From positions 744,001 through 808,000 of the forward strand of contig NZ_JARKMX010000014.1 of the NCBI RefSeq assembly GCF_029360705.1: 64,000 nucleotides of DNA, read 5' to 3'. The stretch is from Paraflavitalea pollutisoli (GTDB lineage: Bacteria > Bacteroidota > Bacteroidia > Chitinophagales > Chitinophagaceae). Within the stretch, counting starts at the first letter, position 1. Every line of letters begins with the position of its first letter. The notes beneath the pieces are model-generated. The model was not told the origin of the DNA and ran no database searches. It worked only from the letters and a program-made list of their open reading frames with translations. This document shows positions 35,946 to 43,589 of the stretch, piece by piece. The position numbers and the translations under genes are program-made.

Positions 35946-36833
35946 CTACTTCGGAATGATGAGGGTGGTATATTGGGCAGCGTAGCCGCCGAAGTAGCCG
36001 AGGGCGCCCCCTTTGACATTGCTCAACACTTTTACCGGGGTGGAGAAGGGATTGCCGATGCTGGTGTAATTGTACTCCATCGTGCGCCAGAAATCGAAGG
36101 TGGCCTTGTCGATATTACACAGTTTCACCGTCACCGTATCGCCCCGGTAAAAAAAGGCATAGTCTTCCAGGTCGATCTTTTCATTACGGTTTACGCCGTG
36201 CTCTACCTGTATATCGTATGTGGTACCATCAACGATCTGGTCATCGAATACCGAGGTGAGGCCGGGATAGAAGGGCTCCTTATTCGACCGGGTAAAATAC
36301 CGGATATAGTTGCCGTAGCCGGGGGGATCGTAGGTGCGCGACATCAACACCACTTTATTGGTATCGGGATTGTTGGGGGCCTGCTGCCACCAGAGTGACT
36401 GGATCAGCTTGGTCAGCGCAGGAATGGTGGTTTCGGCTGTATAGGTTTTGCCCTCTACCCGCACCTCAAGGCTATACCGGGTATTGAGCTGGCCGAGAAA
36501 GGCGGTGGCCAGATTGGCTGAATCGAGGGAGTAATGATACACGGTGTACCCGTTGCCGGCAGGCAGCTGGTATTCTTTCAGGCGATGGGTCAGAACGCCG
36601 TTGGACATATATATTTCGGCATCGTGTATAAACGAATTGGCGAGTGTATCGGGGGAGATCTGGCCGAAGTAAGCCAGGCTATGGGAGAGGATGACGGTGG
36701 GCGGCTGGGCGTTTTCGATCGTCGCCTCGATGACTACGGCGGCCGACGCTTCGCGGGGCGTAAAGGAAATTGCCTTCTCGCAGGAGGTGTAAAATATGCT
36801 CAGCAACAATATCCAGCTCAATCGCCCGTTCAT
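35946..36833 (-). CDS. DUF4249 family lipoprotein
   Basis: The 295-residue product has a lipobox (FYTSC, Cys18) and the DUF4249 pattern: VVIEATIENAQPPTVILSHS near the start, YSLEVRVEGKTYTAETTIP in the middle, and FWRTMEYNY and NPFSTPVKVLSNVKGGALGY near the end. The family is Bacteroidota-specific, usually encoded directly after a TonB-dependent receptor and probably surface-exposed. Here no receptor is adjacent, so it is separated from its usual partner. A TAACTTTA sequence close to the ATG may be its -7 box. Confidence 0.88.
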   Translation of the reverse strand: MNGRLSWILLLSIFYTSCEKAISFTPREASAAVVIEATIENAQPPTVILSHSLAYFGQISPDTLANSFIHDAEIYMSNGVLTHRLKEYQLPAGNGYTVYHYSLDSANLATAFLGQLNTRYSLEVRVEGKTYTAETTIPALTKLIQSLWWQQAPNNPDTNKVVLMSRTYDPPGYGNYIRYFTRSNKEPFYPGLTSVFDDQIVDGTTYDIQVEHGVNRNEKIDLEDYAFFYRGDTVTVKLCNIDKATFDFWRTMEYNYTSIGNPFSTPVKVLSNVKGGALGYFGGYAAQYTTLIIPK

Positions 36834-36861
36834 AGTGCGTTAAAGTTAGTATACCGGCCAC

Positions 36862-36897
36862 AAAAAACCCGGCAGGTTTGGAACCATACCGGGCTTT
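36862..36897 (-). terminator. Terminator of the primary sigma gene
   Basis: A CCCGG/CCGGG stem (36868-36872 with 36889-36893) with an inner GGTT/AACC helix is followed on the minus strand by six U residues. Confidence 0.65.
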
Positions 36898-36920
36898 AAT
36901 GTGATTAACGTACTATAATA

Positions 36921-37778
36921 CTAACCTAAATATGCTTTGAGGGCGTTGCTGTAACGCGCTTTTTGTAAACGCTTGATCGCTCTTTCCTTGATCTGACGGA
37001 TACGTTCTTTGGTAAGGTCGTATTTCTGTCCGATCTGCTCGATGGTAACACCATTTTCGCCGTCGAGGCCAAAATAAGCGTTTACGATCTCTGCTTCGCG
37101 GGGGCTGAGTGACTTCAACACGCGGCGGATCTCGTTGCGGAGTGAGTCTTTCATCACGTCGTCGTCCGTATCATCACCACCTTCGAGCAGGTCGCCCATG
37201 GCCACGTCTTCTGCTTCGTGCACGGGGGCATCGAGGGAAGTGTGACGGGTATTGCTCTGGAATATATTGTTGATCTCAGTTTCGCTCATTTCCAACAGCT
37301 CAGCCAGCTCTTCGGTGCTTGGCTCGCGCTCATGCTCCTGTTCGAAGGCCATGTACGCTTTGTTGGCTTTATTGTAGGTACCGATCTTGTTTTGGGGAAG
37401 ACGTACCAGACGACCTTGTTCGGCCAAAGCCTGCAGGATCGACTGACGGATCCACCAAACGGCGTAAGAGATGAATTTGAAACCCTTGGTTTCGTCGAAA
37501 CGTTGGGCAGCTTTGATCAGACCGAGGTTACCTTCGTTGATCAAATCACTGAGTGACAGACCCTGGTGTTGATATTGTTTAGCTACGGACACTACGAAAC
37601 GGAGGTTCGCCTGCACCAATTTGTCCAAAGCTTTCTGATCGCCCATCTTGATCCGCTGGGCCAGTACTGTTTCTTCTTCAGGAGTGATCATCGGGATCTT
37701 CGAAATCTCCTGCAGATATTTCTCTACTGCCTGCGAATCACGATTAGTTATCTGGGTAGCAATTTTGAGCTGTCTCAT
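36921..37778 (-). CDS. rpoD: Primary sigma factor (RpoD/SigA)
   Basis: The 285-residue product is the housekeeping sigma factor that directs RNA polymerase to promoters. It lacks region 1.1 and begins near region 1.2 (DSQAVEKYLQEISKIPMI), as Bacteroidota primary sigmas do. Region 2 shows GNLGLIKAAQRFDETKGFKF and YAVWWIRQSI; region 4 shows LSPREAEIVNAYFGLDG and the helix-turn-helix TKERIRQIKERA. It has its own terminator and a likely promoter at 37919-37926. Confidence 0.95.
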   Translation of the reverse strand: MRQLKIATQITNRDSQAVEKYLQEISKIPMITPEEETVLAQRIKMGDQKALDKLVQANLRFVVSVAKQYQHQGLSLSDLINEGNLGLIKAAQRFDETKGFKFISYAVWWIRQSILQALAEQGRLVRLPQNKIGTYNKANKAYMAFEQEHEREPSTEELAELLEMSETEINNIFQSNTRHTSLDAPVHEAEDVAMGDLLEGGDDTDDDVMKDSLRNEIRRVLKSLSPREAEIVNAYFGLDGENGVTIEQIGQKYDLTKERIRQIKERAIKRLQKARYSNALKAYLG

Positions 37779-37918
37779 ATCAAATTTCTAAGTGTAAAAT
37801 TTACTATTTCGGGGCAGGGTAAAGGATTCAACAATAGATAGACTGAGAAAGTTCAGGGCAGGTTGCAAATCAACTGCAAATGAGCTGTTAATGTGTCCGA
37901 TCCGTCCAGAACCGTCTG

Positions 37919-37926
37919 CAAAAATA
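37919..37926 (-). promoter_or_regulatory. -7 promoter element of rpoD
   Basis: Reads TATTTTTG on the minus strand. It predicts RNA starting near 37914, giving a leader of about 135 nt. No clear -33 box was found. Confidence 0.45.
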
Positions 37927-38136
37927 ACACGCAATCCCGACATCTCATAGCCTTTGTGGATAAAATCGACGCTGCCGAAGGTACAACCCCTGACAGCCTG
38001 CCACTCCAACTCCTGTTTTTCAGACCAGCCGTCCAAGCTGTAAGCTAAGCCTACACTACTATTGACGTTGTAACCATTAATTTCCTGTGGTTGTTCGCCC
38101 CTCTCAAAAAAATATTGTTAATATCCAAAAAAATAT

Positions 38137-38185
38137 TTTGTAACTAAGGATTTAGTTATAGATTTACGCAACTAAAAACTTAGTT
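38137..38185 (+). promoter_or_regulatory. Double BlaI-type operator over the blaI promoter
   Basis: Two dyads with 4-bp spacers, TAACTAA-TTAGTTA (38141-38147, 38152-38158) and AACTAA-TTAGTT (38170-38175, 38180-38185), have centres exactly 28 bp apart. Between and around them is a promoter: TTTG at 38137-38140, then 18 bp, then TAGATTTA at 38159-38166. The first dyad covers the -33 to -7 spacer and the second covers the RNA start up to the ATG. This is the layout expected for autorepression by a BlaI/MecI repressor. Confidence 0.7.
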
Positions 38186-38557
38186 ATGAAAGCGCTTACC
38201 AAAGCAGAAGAGCAGGTTATGTTGGTGGTATGGGACCTGGGACAAGGTTTCCTGAAAGATGTGATGGAGCAAATGCCCGAGCCCAAGCCCCACTCCAATA
38301 CGGTAGCTACGCTGTTGAAGATATTGGTTGAGAAGGAATTTATGACTTATGAGGTACAAGGGCGCAACAACTTATATAAACCACTGATTTCCAAGAGTGA
38401 ATATGGAAAGAAAAGTGCCAGCCATTTGGTGAAGGGCTATTTTGAGGGTTCGGCCGCCAAGCTGGTCTCGCAGTTTGTCAGCGACAACGAGTTGAACCAG
38501 GAAGAGCTGGAAAACCTGCTGCAGCAGATCCGCGACGCCCAAAAAAACCAACACTAG
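38186..38557 (+). CDS. BlaI/MecI/CopY family transcriptional repressor
   Basis: The 123-residue product is a winged-helix dimer-forming repressor. LTKAEEQVMLVVWDLGQGFLKD and HSNTVATLLKILVEKEF are the recognition-helix region of the family; the C-terminal helix (about 85-120) mediates dimerisation and contains the site normally cut on induction. The start codon abuts the second operator. It is 39 bp upstream of the M56 peptidase gene, its usual sensor partner. Confidence 0.92.
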   Translation: MKALTKAEEQVMLVVWDLGQGFLKDVMEQMPEPKPHSNTVATLLKILVEKEFMTYEVQGRNNLYKPLISKSEYGKKSASHLVKGYFEGSAAKLVSQFVSDNELNQEELENLLQQIRDAQKNQH

Positions 38558-38596
38558 GCTTCCGCCCTCCATCAAAACCAATCAAAAATCAGCTGT

Positions 38597-41074
38597 ATGA
38601 GCGTACTGATGTATTTTCTGAAGGTGATCCTCTGCTCTGGTATCCTGTTTGGCTACTACTACCTGTTTCTCCGCAATAAGCGCTTTCACCATTATAACCG
38701 TTTTTACCTGCTGGCCGCACTGGCCCTGTCGATGGTATTGCCCTTGATCCGGATCCATGTACTGGAAGAAGAAGGTGTTTTACAACAGGTAGCTTACCGC
38801 TCAGTGAAGGTGGTAACCCTGCAGACGCCTGCCGCAACTAGCGATGCAACGGCGGCTATCAGTACCCCACCGCTTTTCACCCTGGCCAACCTGTTTTGGC
38901 TGGTATATGGCGCGGGGGTGTTTTACCTGTTGGTGGCGCTGGCGCGCTCACTACGGTATATTCAACAGCTTTCTCACAGGTATCCTTATGAAATGATAGA
39001 GCAATTGAAACTGTATCAAACGAATGAACCGGGGACGCCTTTTTCATTCTTCCGCTCAATATACTGGAATGAGGAGCTCAATTTCAATAGTTCAAAGGGG
39101 CAGCAGATCTTCCGTCATGAGTTGTTTCATGTGCAGCAAAGGCATTCGGCCGATACCATTGCCGCAGAACTGATCACCATGTTCGGTTGGTTCAATCCCT
39201 TCTTTTACCTGATCAAACGGGAACTGAAAGCGATCCATGAGTTCCTGGCAGACCAATACGCCGCATCGGGCAGCAATCGTTACCAGTATGCGGAACTTTT
39301 GGTGCAGCAGGTGATGGACAGCCGTTCGCCGGCGATCACGCACCCATTTTTCCAAAACCAATTAAAAAGACGCATTGCCATGATCATGCAACATAATCAA
39401 TCGAAATATGGCTACTGGAGCCGGGTAATGGTATTACCCATCTCCGTGTTCCTCTTCTTTTCTGTGAGCCTGTATGCACAGGAGCGCAGAGCAGAAAAGC
39501 AGGCGGCAGATCTTTCGTCAATGGACCAAACATCGTTGAATGGTTCCCTGGAAAATATCCATAAACTGACGCCTGATCAATTGCCACAACTTCCCCCCGA
39601 TCAGGCGCCTGCCCTGGTTAGGACCTGGTCGCAGGAAGACGACCCGCGGGAAAAAGCGATCGTACAAGCAGTTCAGCAATTGCCTGTTTACCAGGTCATG
39701 CGTCAGGTGGAAGGCACGGAACTCGATCAGCAACTCTTCAGCCAATGGTGGGTGATAGAGGTACTCAGGAGAAACATAGAGCAGCGACTCTATGCAGATA
39801 AACCCAATATCCAACAGCTGATGGTTCATGACTTAAACAACGGCAGGGCGATGCAAAACGGGTTGATCATCAAGAAGGCCCATTTGCTGAATGATCCGGC
39901 TTATACAGGAAAACTGCCCCGTAAGACTGAACAATTCCTCCTGTCGGAATACTGGAAAAGCTTAGGCGTTACATGGTTAATCAAAAGTGCCACAGACACG
40001 GTAGCTCCCGGGCGCAAGACACCAAATGGCCCATATACCACCCGTATAGATTCTGTTCAATTCAGGAATTTCGAGGTTGTCTACGACAAAAGGGCGCTTT
40101 ATACCGACTCTTCGAAGCAGTTTCATTTTTCCGCCATCGATGACAAAAAAATGCTGTACACCGACTCGATGAAATTTGGCAATTACCGAACCGTAAAAGA
40201 TGGCAGGATGCAGTACACCGACTCAACCAGGGTGCAGTTTCATGCAGATTTTAAAGAGGGGAAATATGTTGATTCCGTAAAGACCTTCAATTTTAAGTTG
40301 GTCGACGACCAGCCAGCTAAAATACAGGGCACCTACCATTGGCAGACACTTTCCCCCGACACCACCATTCCGAAACTGCAGCGCCTTTTCAATAAGAACT
40401 ACCGCTACCCGGTGACTTTGCTGGAAAACCATGGTGAGGGTTCAATCTATTACTCCTTCCTGCTAGACGAAGACGGTTCGCTGAAAAATTTCGAGGTGTA
40501 CGATGCTCCTCCTGCGGCGGCCAAGGGAAATATCTACGAGATCGTGATCGTTGGTTATGCCAACAAAGACGCTTCACGTACTTTATCGACAGAAGAAAAA
40601 CAGCAGCTGATGAAAGGGGAAGTGAACCGTGTTGCAGCCAAGAACACGCCCATCCCGGGCAAATACAAGCCCACCCGGTATTATTTTAAAGCAACCTGGA
40701 AAGCGCAGGTGGAAAAAGCCGCCTCGAAGCCGATTACCGGTATCAATAACGATGGGGAAAAGACCTATGTTAAGGTCGATGTATTACCTGCTTATACGGG
40801 AGGCGCCAGTGCATGGAAAAAATACCTGGATAATAATCTACAATACCCGGCAAAGGCGAAGGCTAAGCAGGTGGAAGGCCAGGTTGTCGTACAATTTGTC
40901 GTGAATAAAGAAGGTGGTATAAACGACCTGCAGGCGATCAGCGGACCAGACGAACTCAAGGCAGAAGCCTACCGCCTGGTATTAAACTCAGCCGCTAATT
41001 GGAAACCTGCTGTGCAGGATGGCCAGGCAGTACGTGCGTACATGAAACAGCCGATCAACTTCAAATTACAATAG
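38597..41074 (+). CDS. BlaR1-like M56 metallopeptidase with TonB C-terminal domain
   Basis: The 825-residue inner-membrane protein has three N-terminal helices before the M56 domain, whose zinc site is HELFH (174-178), followed by the downstream Glu in HEFLADQYA, and a fourth helix near residue 280. In BlaR1-type systems the domain cleaves the repressor after a signal. Here the periplasmic part is not a penicillin-binding domain: it contains four imperfect repeats around residues 480-575 (cores YTDSS, YTDSM, YTDST, YVDSV) and ends in a TonB_C domain (about 735-825, EGQVVVQFVVNKEGGI). The signal sensed is unknown; envelope stress or TonB-linked transport are possible. Confidence 0.88.
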   Translation: MSVLMYFLKVILCSGILFGYYYLFLRNKRFHHYNRFYLLAALALSMVLPLIRIHVLEEEGVLQQVAYRSVKVVTLQTPAATSDATAAISTPPLFTLANLFWLVYGAGVFYLLVALARSLRYIQQLSHRYPYEMIEQLKLYQTNEPGTPFSFFRSIYWNEELNFNSSKGQQIFRHELFHVQQRHSADTIAAELITMFGWFNPFFYLIKRELKAIHEFLADQYAASGSNRYQYAELLVQQVMDSRSPAITHPFFQNQLKRRIAMIMQHNQSKYGYWSRVMVLPISVFLFFSVSLYAQERRAEKQAADLSSMDQTSLNGSLENIHKLTPDQLPQLPPDQAPALVRTWSQEDDPREKAIVQAVQQLPVYQVMRQVEGTELDQQLFSQWWVIEVLRRNIEQRLYADKPNIQQLMVHDLNNGRAMQNGLIIKKAHLLNDPAYTGKLPRKTEQFLLSEYWKSLGVTWLIKSATDTVAPGRKTPNGPYTTRIDSVQFRNFEVVYDKRALYTDSSKQFHFSAIDDKKMLYTDSMKFGNYRTVKDGRMQYTDSTRVQFHADFKEGKYVDSVKTFNFKLVDDQPAKIQGTYHWQTLSPDTTIPKLQRLFNKNYRYPVTLLENHGEGSIYYSFLLDEDGSLKNFEVYDAPPAAAKGNIYEIVIVGYANKDASRTLSTEEKQQLMKGEVNRVAAKNTPIPGKYKPTRYYFKATWKAQVEKAASKPITGINNDGEKTYVKVDVLPAYTGGASAWKKYLDNNLQYPAKAKAKQVEGQVVVQFVVNKEGGINDLQAISGPDELKAEAYRLVLNSAANWKPAVQDGQAVRAYMKQPINFKLQ

Positions 41075-41333
41075 TCAAATATTCACCAACCTTGCGATTA
41101 ACCAGTGTGATTAAACGCAGTGCGTCAACTATTCGTGTTAAACAGACAGTTGTTCGATAATGCGCACAAGTTGTATCGAAAGCGGTCATGAAAAGTAGTC
41201 GAAGACTGCCCTTAGCACCTGGTTATCAAACCTTAGCAATATGGCACAGGGATTGAAAAACTGTTACCCGTCGCAAGGTATATAGAATACCTTTTCCAAA
41301 ATTTCTATACGCAAGTTAACCTTAGTTAACTAC

Positions 41334-41365
41334 GGGGCTGGTTTCCATCAGCCCCTTATTTTTTT
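41334..41365 (+). terminator. Intrinsic terminator, plus strand
   Basis: A 7-bp stem (GGGGCTG, 41334-41340 with 41349-41355) is followed by TTATTTTTTT. It ends transcription of the blaI operon or of an RNA encoded in the gap. Confidence 0.7.
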
Positions 41366-41402
41366 GCAAGGGGTCCTGATTTCTGCGATAGGATTGGCCG
41401 GG

Positions 41403-41448
41403 AAAAGGACTGGCAGCGCTGTTGCACGAGGTACAACGGACTGCCAGT
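41403..41448 (-). terminator. Probable terminator of purM
   Basis: An 8-bp stem (ACTGGCAG, 41409-41416 with 41441-41448) lies 28 bp past the purM stop on the minus strand, followed by a short CCTTTTCC stretch. Confidence 0.45.
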
Positions 41449-41475
41449 TGTTTGTTATGTATACCGCCGTAATGA

Positions 41476-42639
41476 CTAGAATACGATTTCCTGTCCGGCT
41501 GTTTTGATGATCAGTTCTTTTTTGTCGCTGGCCTCTACCCGACCAACGATCTTGGCGTCGATGCCCAGTTCCTGGGCTGCGGCGATCATGCCGGCTGCTG
41601 CTGCTTCGCTGGTAAACACCTCGAGGCGATGCCCCATGTTGAATACCTGGTACATTTCGCGCAGGTCGCTGCCAGATGCTTCCTGGATCAGTTGGAAGAT
41701 GACCGGCGGCTCGAACAAGTTATCCTTTACGATGCGGAAATCACCGGGCAGGTATTTCATGCACTTCGTCTGGCCACCGCCACTGCAATGGATGAGACCG
41801 TGAATATCGTCGAATTGTTGTTCGAAGAGTTGCTTCAGCAAGGGGGCATAGGTACGTGTTGGGCTCAGCAACAGCTGACCTACATTGATGGGTGAGCGGG
41901 GCACCTGGTCGGTCATGCGGTGGGGGCCGATGTAGACAACCTCATCGCTGAGGGCGTTCTCGAACGACTCTTTGAATTGCTCCGCATAGAACTTAGCGAG
42001 TACATCATGGCGGGCACTGGTGAGGCCATTGCTGCCGATGCCGCTGTTGTAAGTAGATTCATATTTCGCCTGGCCAAAGCTGGCAAAACCAACGATCACG
42101 TCACCGGGCTGGATCTTTTCGTTGGTAACGAGTTTATCCTTGGGCCAGCGGGCGGTCATGGTGCCATTGACGGCGATGGTGCGTACCACATCGCCTACGT
42201 CGGCTGTTTCGCCACCGAGGAAATGAATGTTGACACCGTATTGTTTCAGCTCGTCGAAGATCTCCTGGGTGCCGTTGATCACGACTTCCAGCACTTCGCC
42301 GGGTACTTGTTTCTTGTTGCGGTCGATAGTAGAAGAGAAAAGCAGGTTGTCGTGGATACCTACACAGAGCAGGTCATCAAGGTTCATGACGATGGCGTCC
42401 TGCGCGATGCCCTTCCATACACTGATATCTCCGGTCTCTTTCCAGTAGAGGTATGCCAGGATGCTTTTGGTGCCGGCTCCGTCGGCATGCATCAGGTTGA
42501 CGTAGTTTTCGTCGCCGGTGAGGTAATCGGGATAGATCTTGCAAAATGCGAAGGGATACAATCCCTTGTCCAGTTTCTCGGTAGCCTTGTGAACTTCTTC
42601 TTTCTGAGCGGAAACACCCCGCTGGGAATATAAACTCAT
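41476..42639 (-). CDS. purM: Phosphoribosylformylglycinamidine cyclo-ligase (AIR synthetase)
   Basis: PurM closes the imidazole ring in purine synthesis with ATP. The 387-residue product is of the longer Bacteroidota type and has MNLDDLLCVG, LGGETADVGDVV, GSNGLTSARHD and SGGGQTKCMKYLPG. It is not near other pur genes. The TAGTTTTG -7 box at 42644-42651 predicts that its mRNA starts at the ATG itself. Confidence 0.94.
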   Translation of the reverse strand: MSLYSQRGVSAQKEEVHKATEKLDKGLYPFAFCKIYPDYLTGDENYVNLMHADGAGTKSILAYLYWKETGDISVWKGIAQDAIVMNLDDLLCVGIHDNLLFSSTIDRNKKQVPGEVLEVVINGTQEIFDELKQYGVNIHFLGGETADVGDVVRTIAVNGTMTARWPKDKLVTNEKIQPGDVIVGFASFGQAKYESTYNSGIGSNGLTSARHDVLAKFYAEQFKESFENALSDEVVYIGPHRMTDQVPRSPINVGQLLLSPTRTYAPLLKQLFEQQFDDIHGLIHCSGGGQTKCMKYLPGDFRIVKDNLFEPPVIFQLIQEASGSDLREMYQVFNMGHRLEVFTSEAAAAGMIAAAQELGIDAKIVGRVEASDKKELIIKTAGQEIVF

Positions 42640-42643
42640 GGCG

Positions 42644-42651
42644 CAAAACTA
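42644..42651 (-). promoter_or_regulatory. -7 element predicting a leaderless purM mRNA
   Basis: Reads TAGTTTTG on the minus strand. Five nt beyond its last G is base 42639, the A of the purM ATG. Confidence 0.55.
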
Positions 42652-42881
42652 CTATTTACGCCCCGAATTCGTTGCCCGGGAAAGGGTAAGCTTCTGACTA
42701 TTTTTTCACAATCAGGGAGTTATGGAACAAAAATGGTCTGCCGAAGTGCCACCCGGGAAAGGCACGACACCCGACAGACGCTATCATACAGTACGAACAA
42801 AATCAATAAGTTATCAGCCTTTCGAGGAGAATTGGATGGTTGGGCTTACCGATTACTATCACCTGGCGCACCAATTTGCCA

Positions 42882-43574
42882 CTAAGGTCGAGCCTCATGG
42901 CGCTGCAAAAACCCGGCAATGTAGGCCGCCTGCAGGGCCTTCACCTCTTCCTTGTAATGCACGTGATCGGCAAAGCGATTGGCCCCTAGCCCCTTGGTGA
43001 AGGAATACAAGTCAATGCTGGCGATCCCAGCTTTGCGTACCTCCTCATCGGCGATCGCATTGTATTGCTCCAGGTCTTGGGCGTAGCGGTGGAAGCCCTT
43101 GTTCTTACGGTGGATGGAATCGACCACTTCGGTCGTCCTGATCCAAACCAAGGGCACTTTACGCTTTTTGACAATGGCAAAGATCTGGGCGAGGTTGGTC
43201 CGGTATTCTGCCGCATCCACTGCCGGCGCGCCCGTCGCGGTATCGCGTTTGATATCGTGCAAGCCGCAATTGAGGGTCATGAGGTCGGGCCGGAAGGTGT
43301 TTTCGGCAAACTTGAGCCGTATATAGGCCAGCGCCATACGGGAGTTGCCCAAATTAGACCCTTTGGGAATATCGAGGTTCTGGAACCCCTCGCCGGTTTC
43401 TTGTTTCCGGAGGATGGTATACTTCCCGGCCAGCATGTTCTCCAGGTAGGGACTGCTGTACTGCATCGAGATACTATCACCCAGGAGGAAAAGCGTTTTC
43501 GGTGGCGCAGGCCGCAGCGCTGTACACACCACGAACACCAGCAAGGCATAACAAGCATTTTTTTTCATAATCAT
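42882..43574 (-). CDS. SGNH/GDSL hydrolase (probable carbohydrate esterase)
   Basis: The 230-residue exported enzyme has a signal peptide (about 1-22) and the SGNH blocks: FLLGDSIS with catalytic Ser34, the Asn block LNCGLHDI, and DHVHY with the Asp-His pair near the end. Such enzymes remove acetyl or methyl esters from sugars. As the last gene of the utilization locus, 15 bp after a GH28 gene, de-esterification of pectic material is a reasonable inference. Confidence 0.88.
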   Translation of the reverse strand: MIMKKNACYALLVFVVCTALRPAPPKTLFLLGDSISMQYSSPYLENMLAGKYTILRKQETGEGFQNLDIPKGSNLGNSRMALAYIRLKFAENTFRPDLMTLNCGLHDIKRDTATGAPAVDAAEYRTNLAQIFAIVKKRKVPLVWIRTTEVVDSIHRKNKGFHRYAQDLEQYNAIADEEVRKAGIASIDLYSFTKGLGANRFADHVHYKEEVKALQAAYIAGFLQRHEARP

Positions 43575-43589
43575 CTTTTAGCGTATCAT

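Larger units (their letters stand above)
37779..38185. other. Divergent regulatory region of rpoD and blaI
   Basis: This 407-bp interval holds the long rpoD leader and promoter on the left and the BlaI operator-promoter on the right. A minus-strand frame (37788-38036) covers the leader, but its start lies upstream of the rpoD -7 box and its composition is unconvincing, so I do not call it. Confidence 0.6.
41075..41475. other. 400-bp intergenic region, possible small RNA or long 3' UTR
   Basis: No coding frame is evident. The segment contains several hairpins (41275-41281 with 41287-41293; 41281-41287 with 41303-41309; 41314-41320 with 41325-41331) and ends in a clear plus-strand terminator at 41334-41365, 260 bp after the M56 stop. 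That distance suggests either a separate RNA gene ending there or an unusually long 3' UTR. No full -7 box was found to settle it. Confidence 0.35.

Noticed and set aside
37788-38036. 82-residue minus-strand frame upstream of rpoD
   Set aside because: Its start is upstream of the rpoD -7 box and it covers the predicted leader; composition is not convincing.
42722-43000. 92-residue plus-strand frame after purM
   Set aside because: It runs into the SGNH gene on the opposite strand and has no domain or signal.
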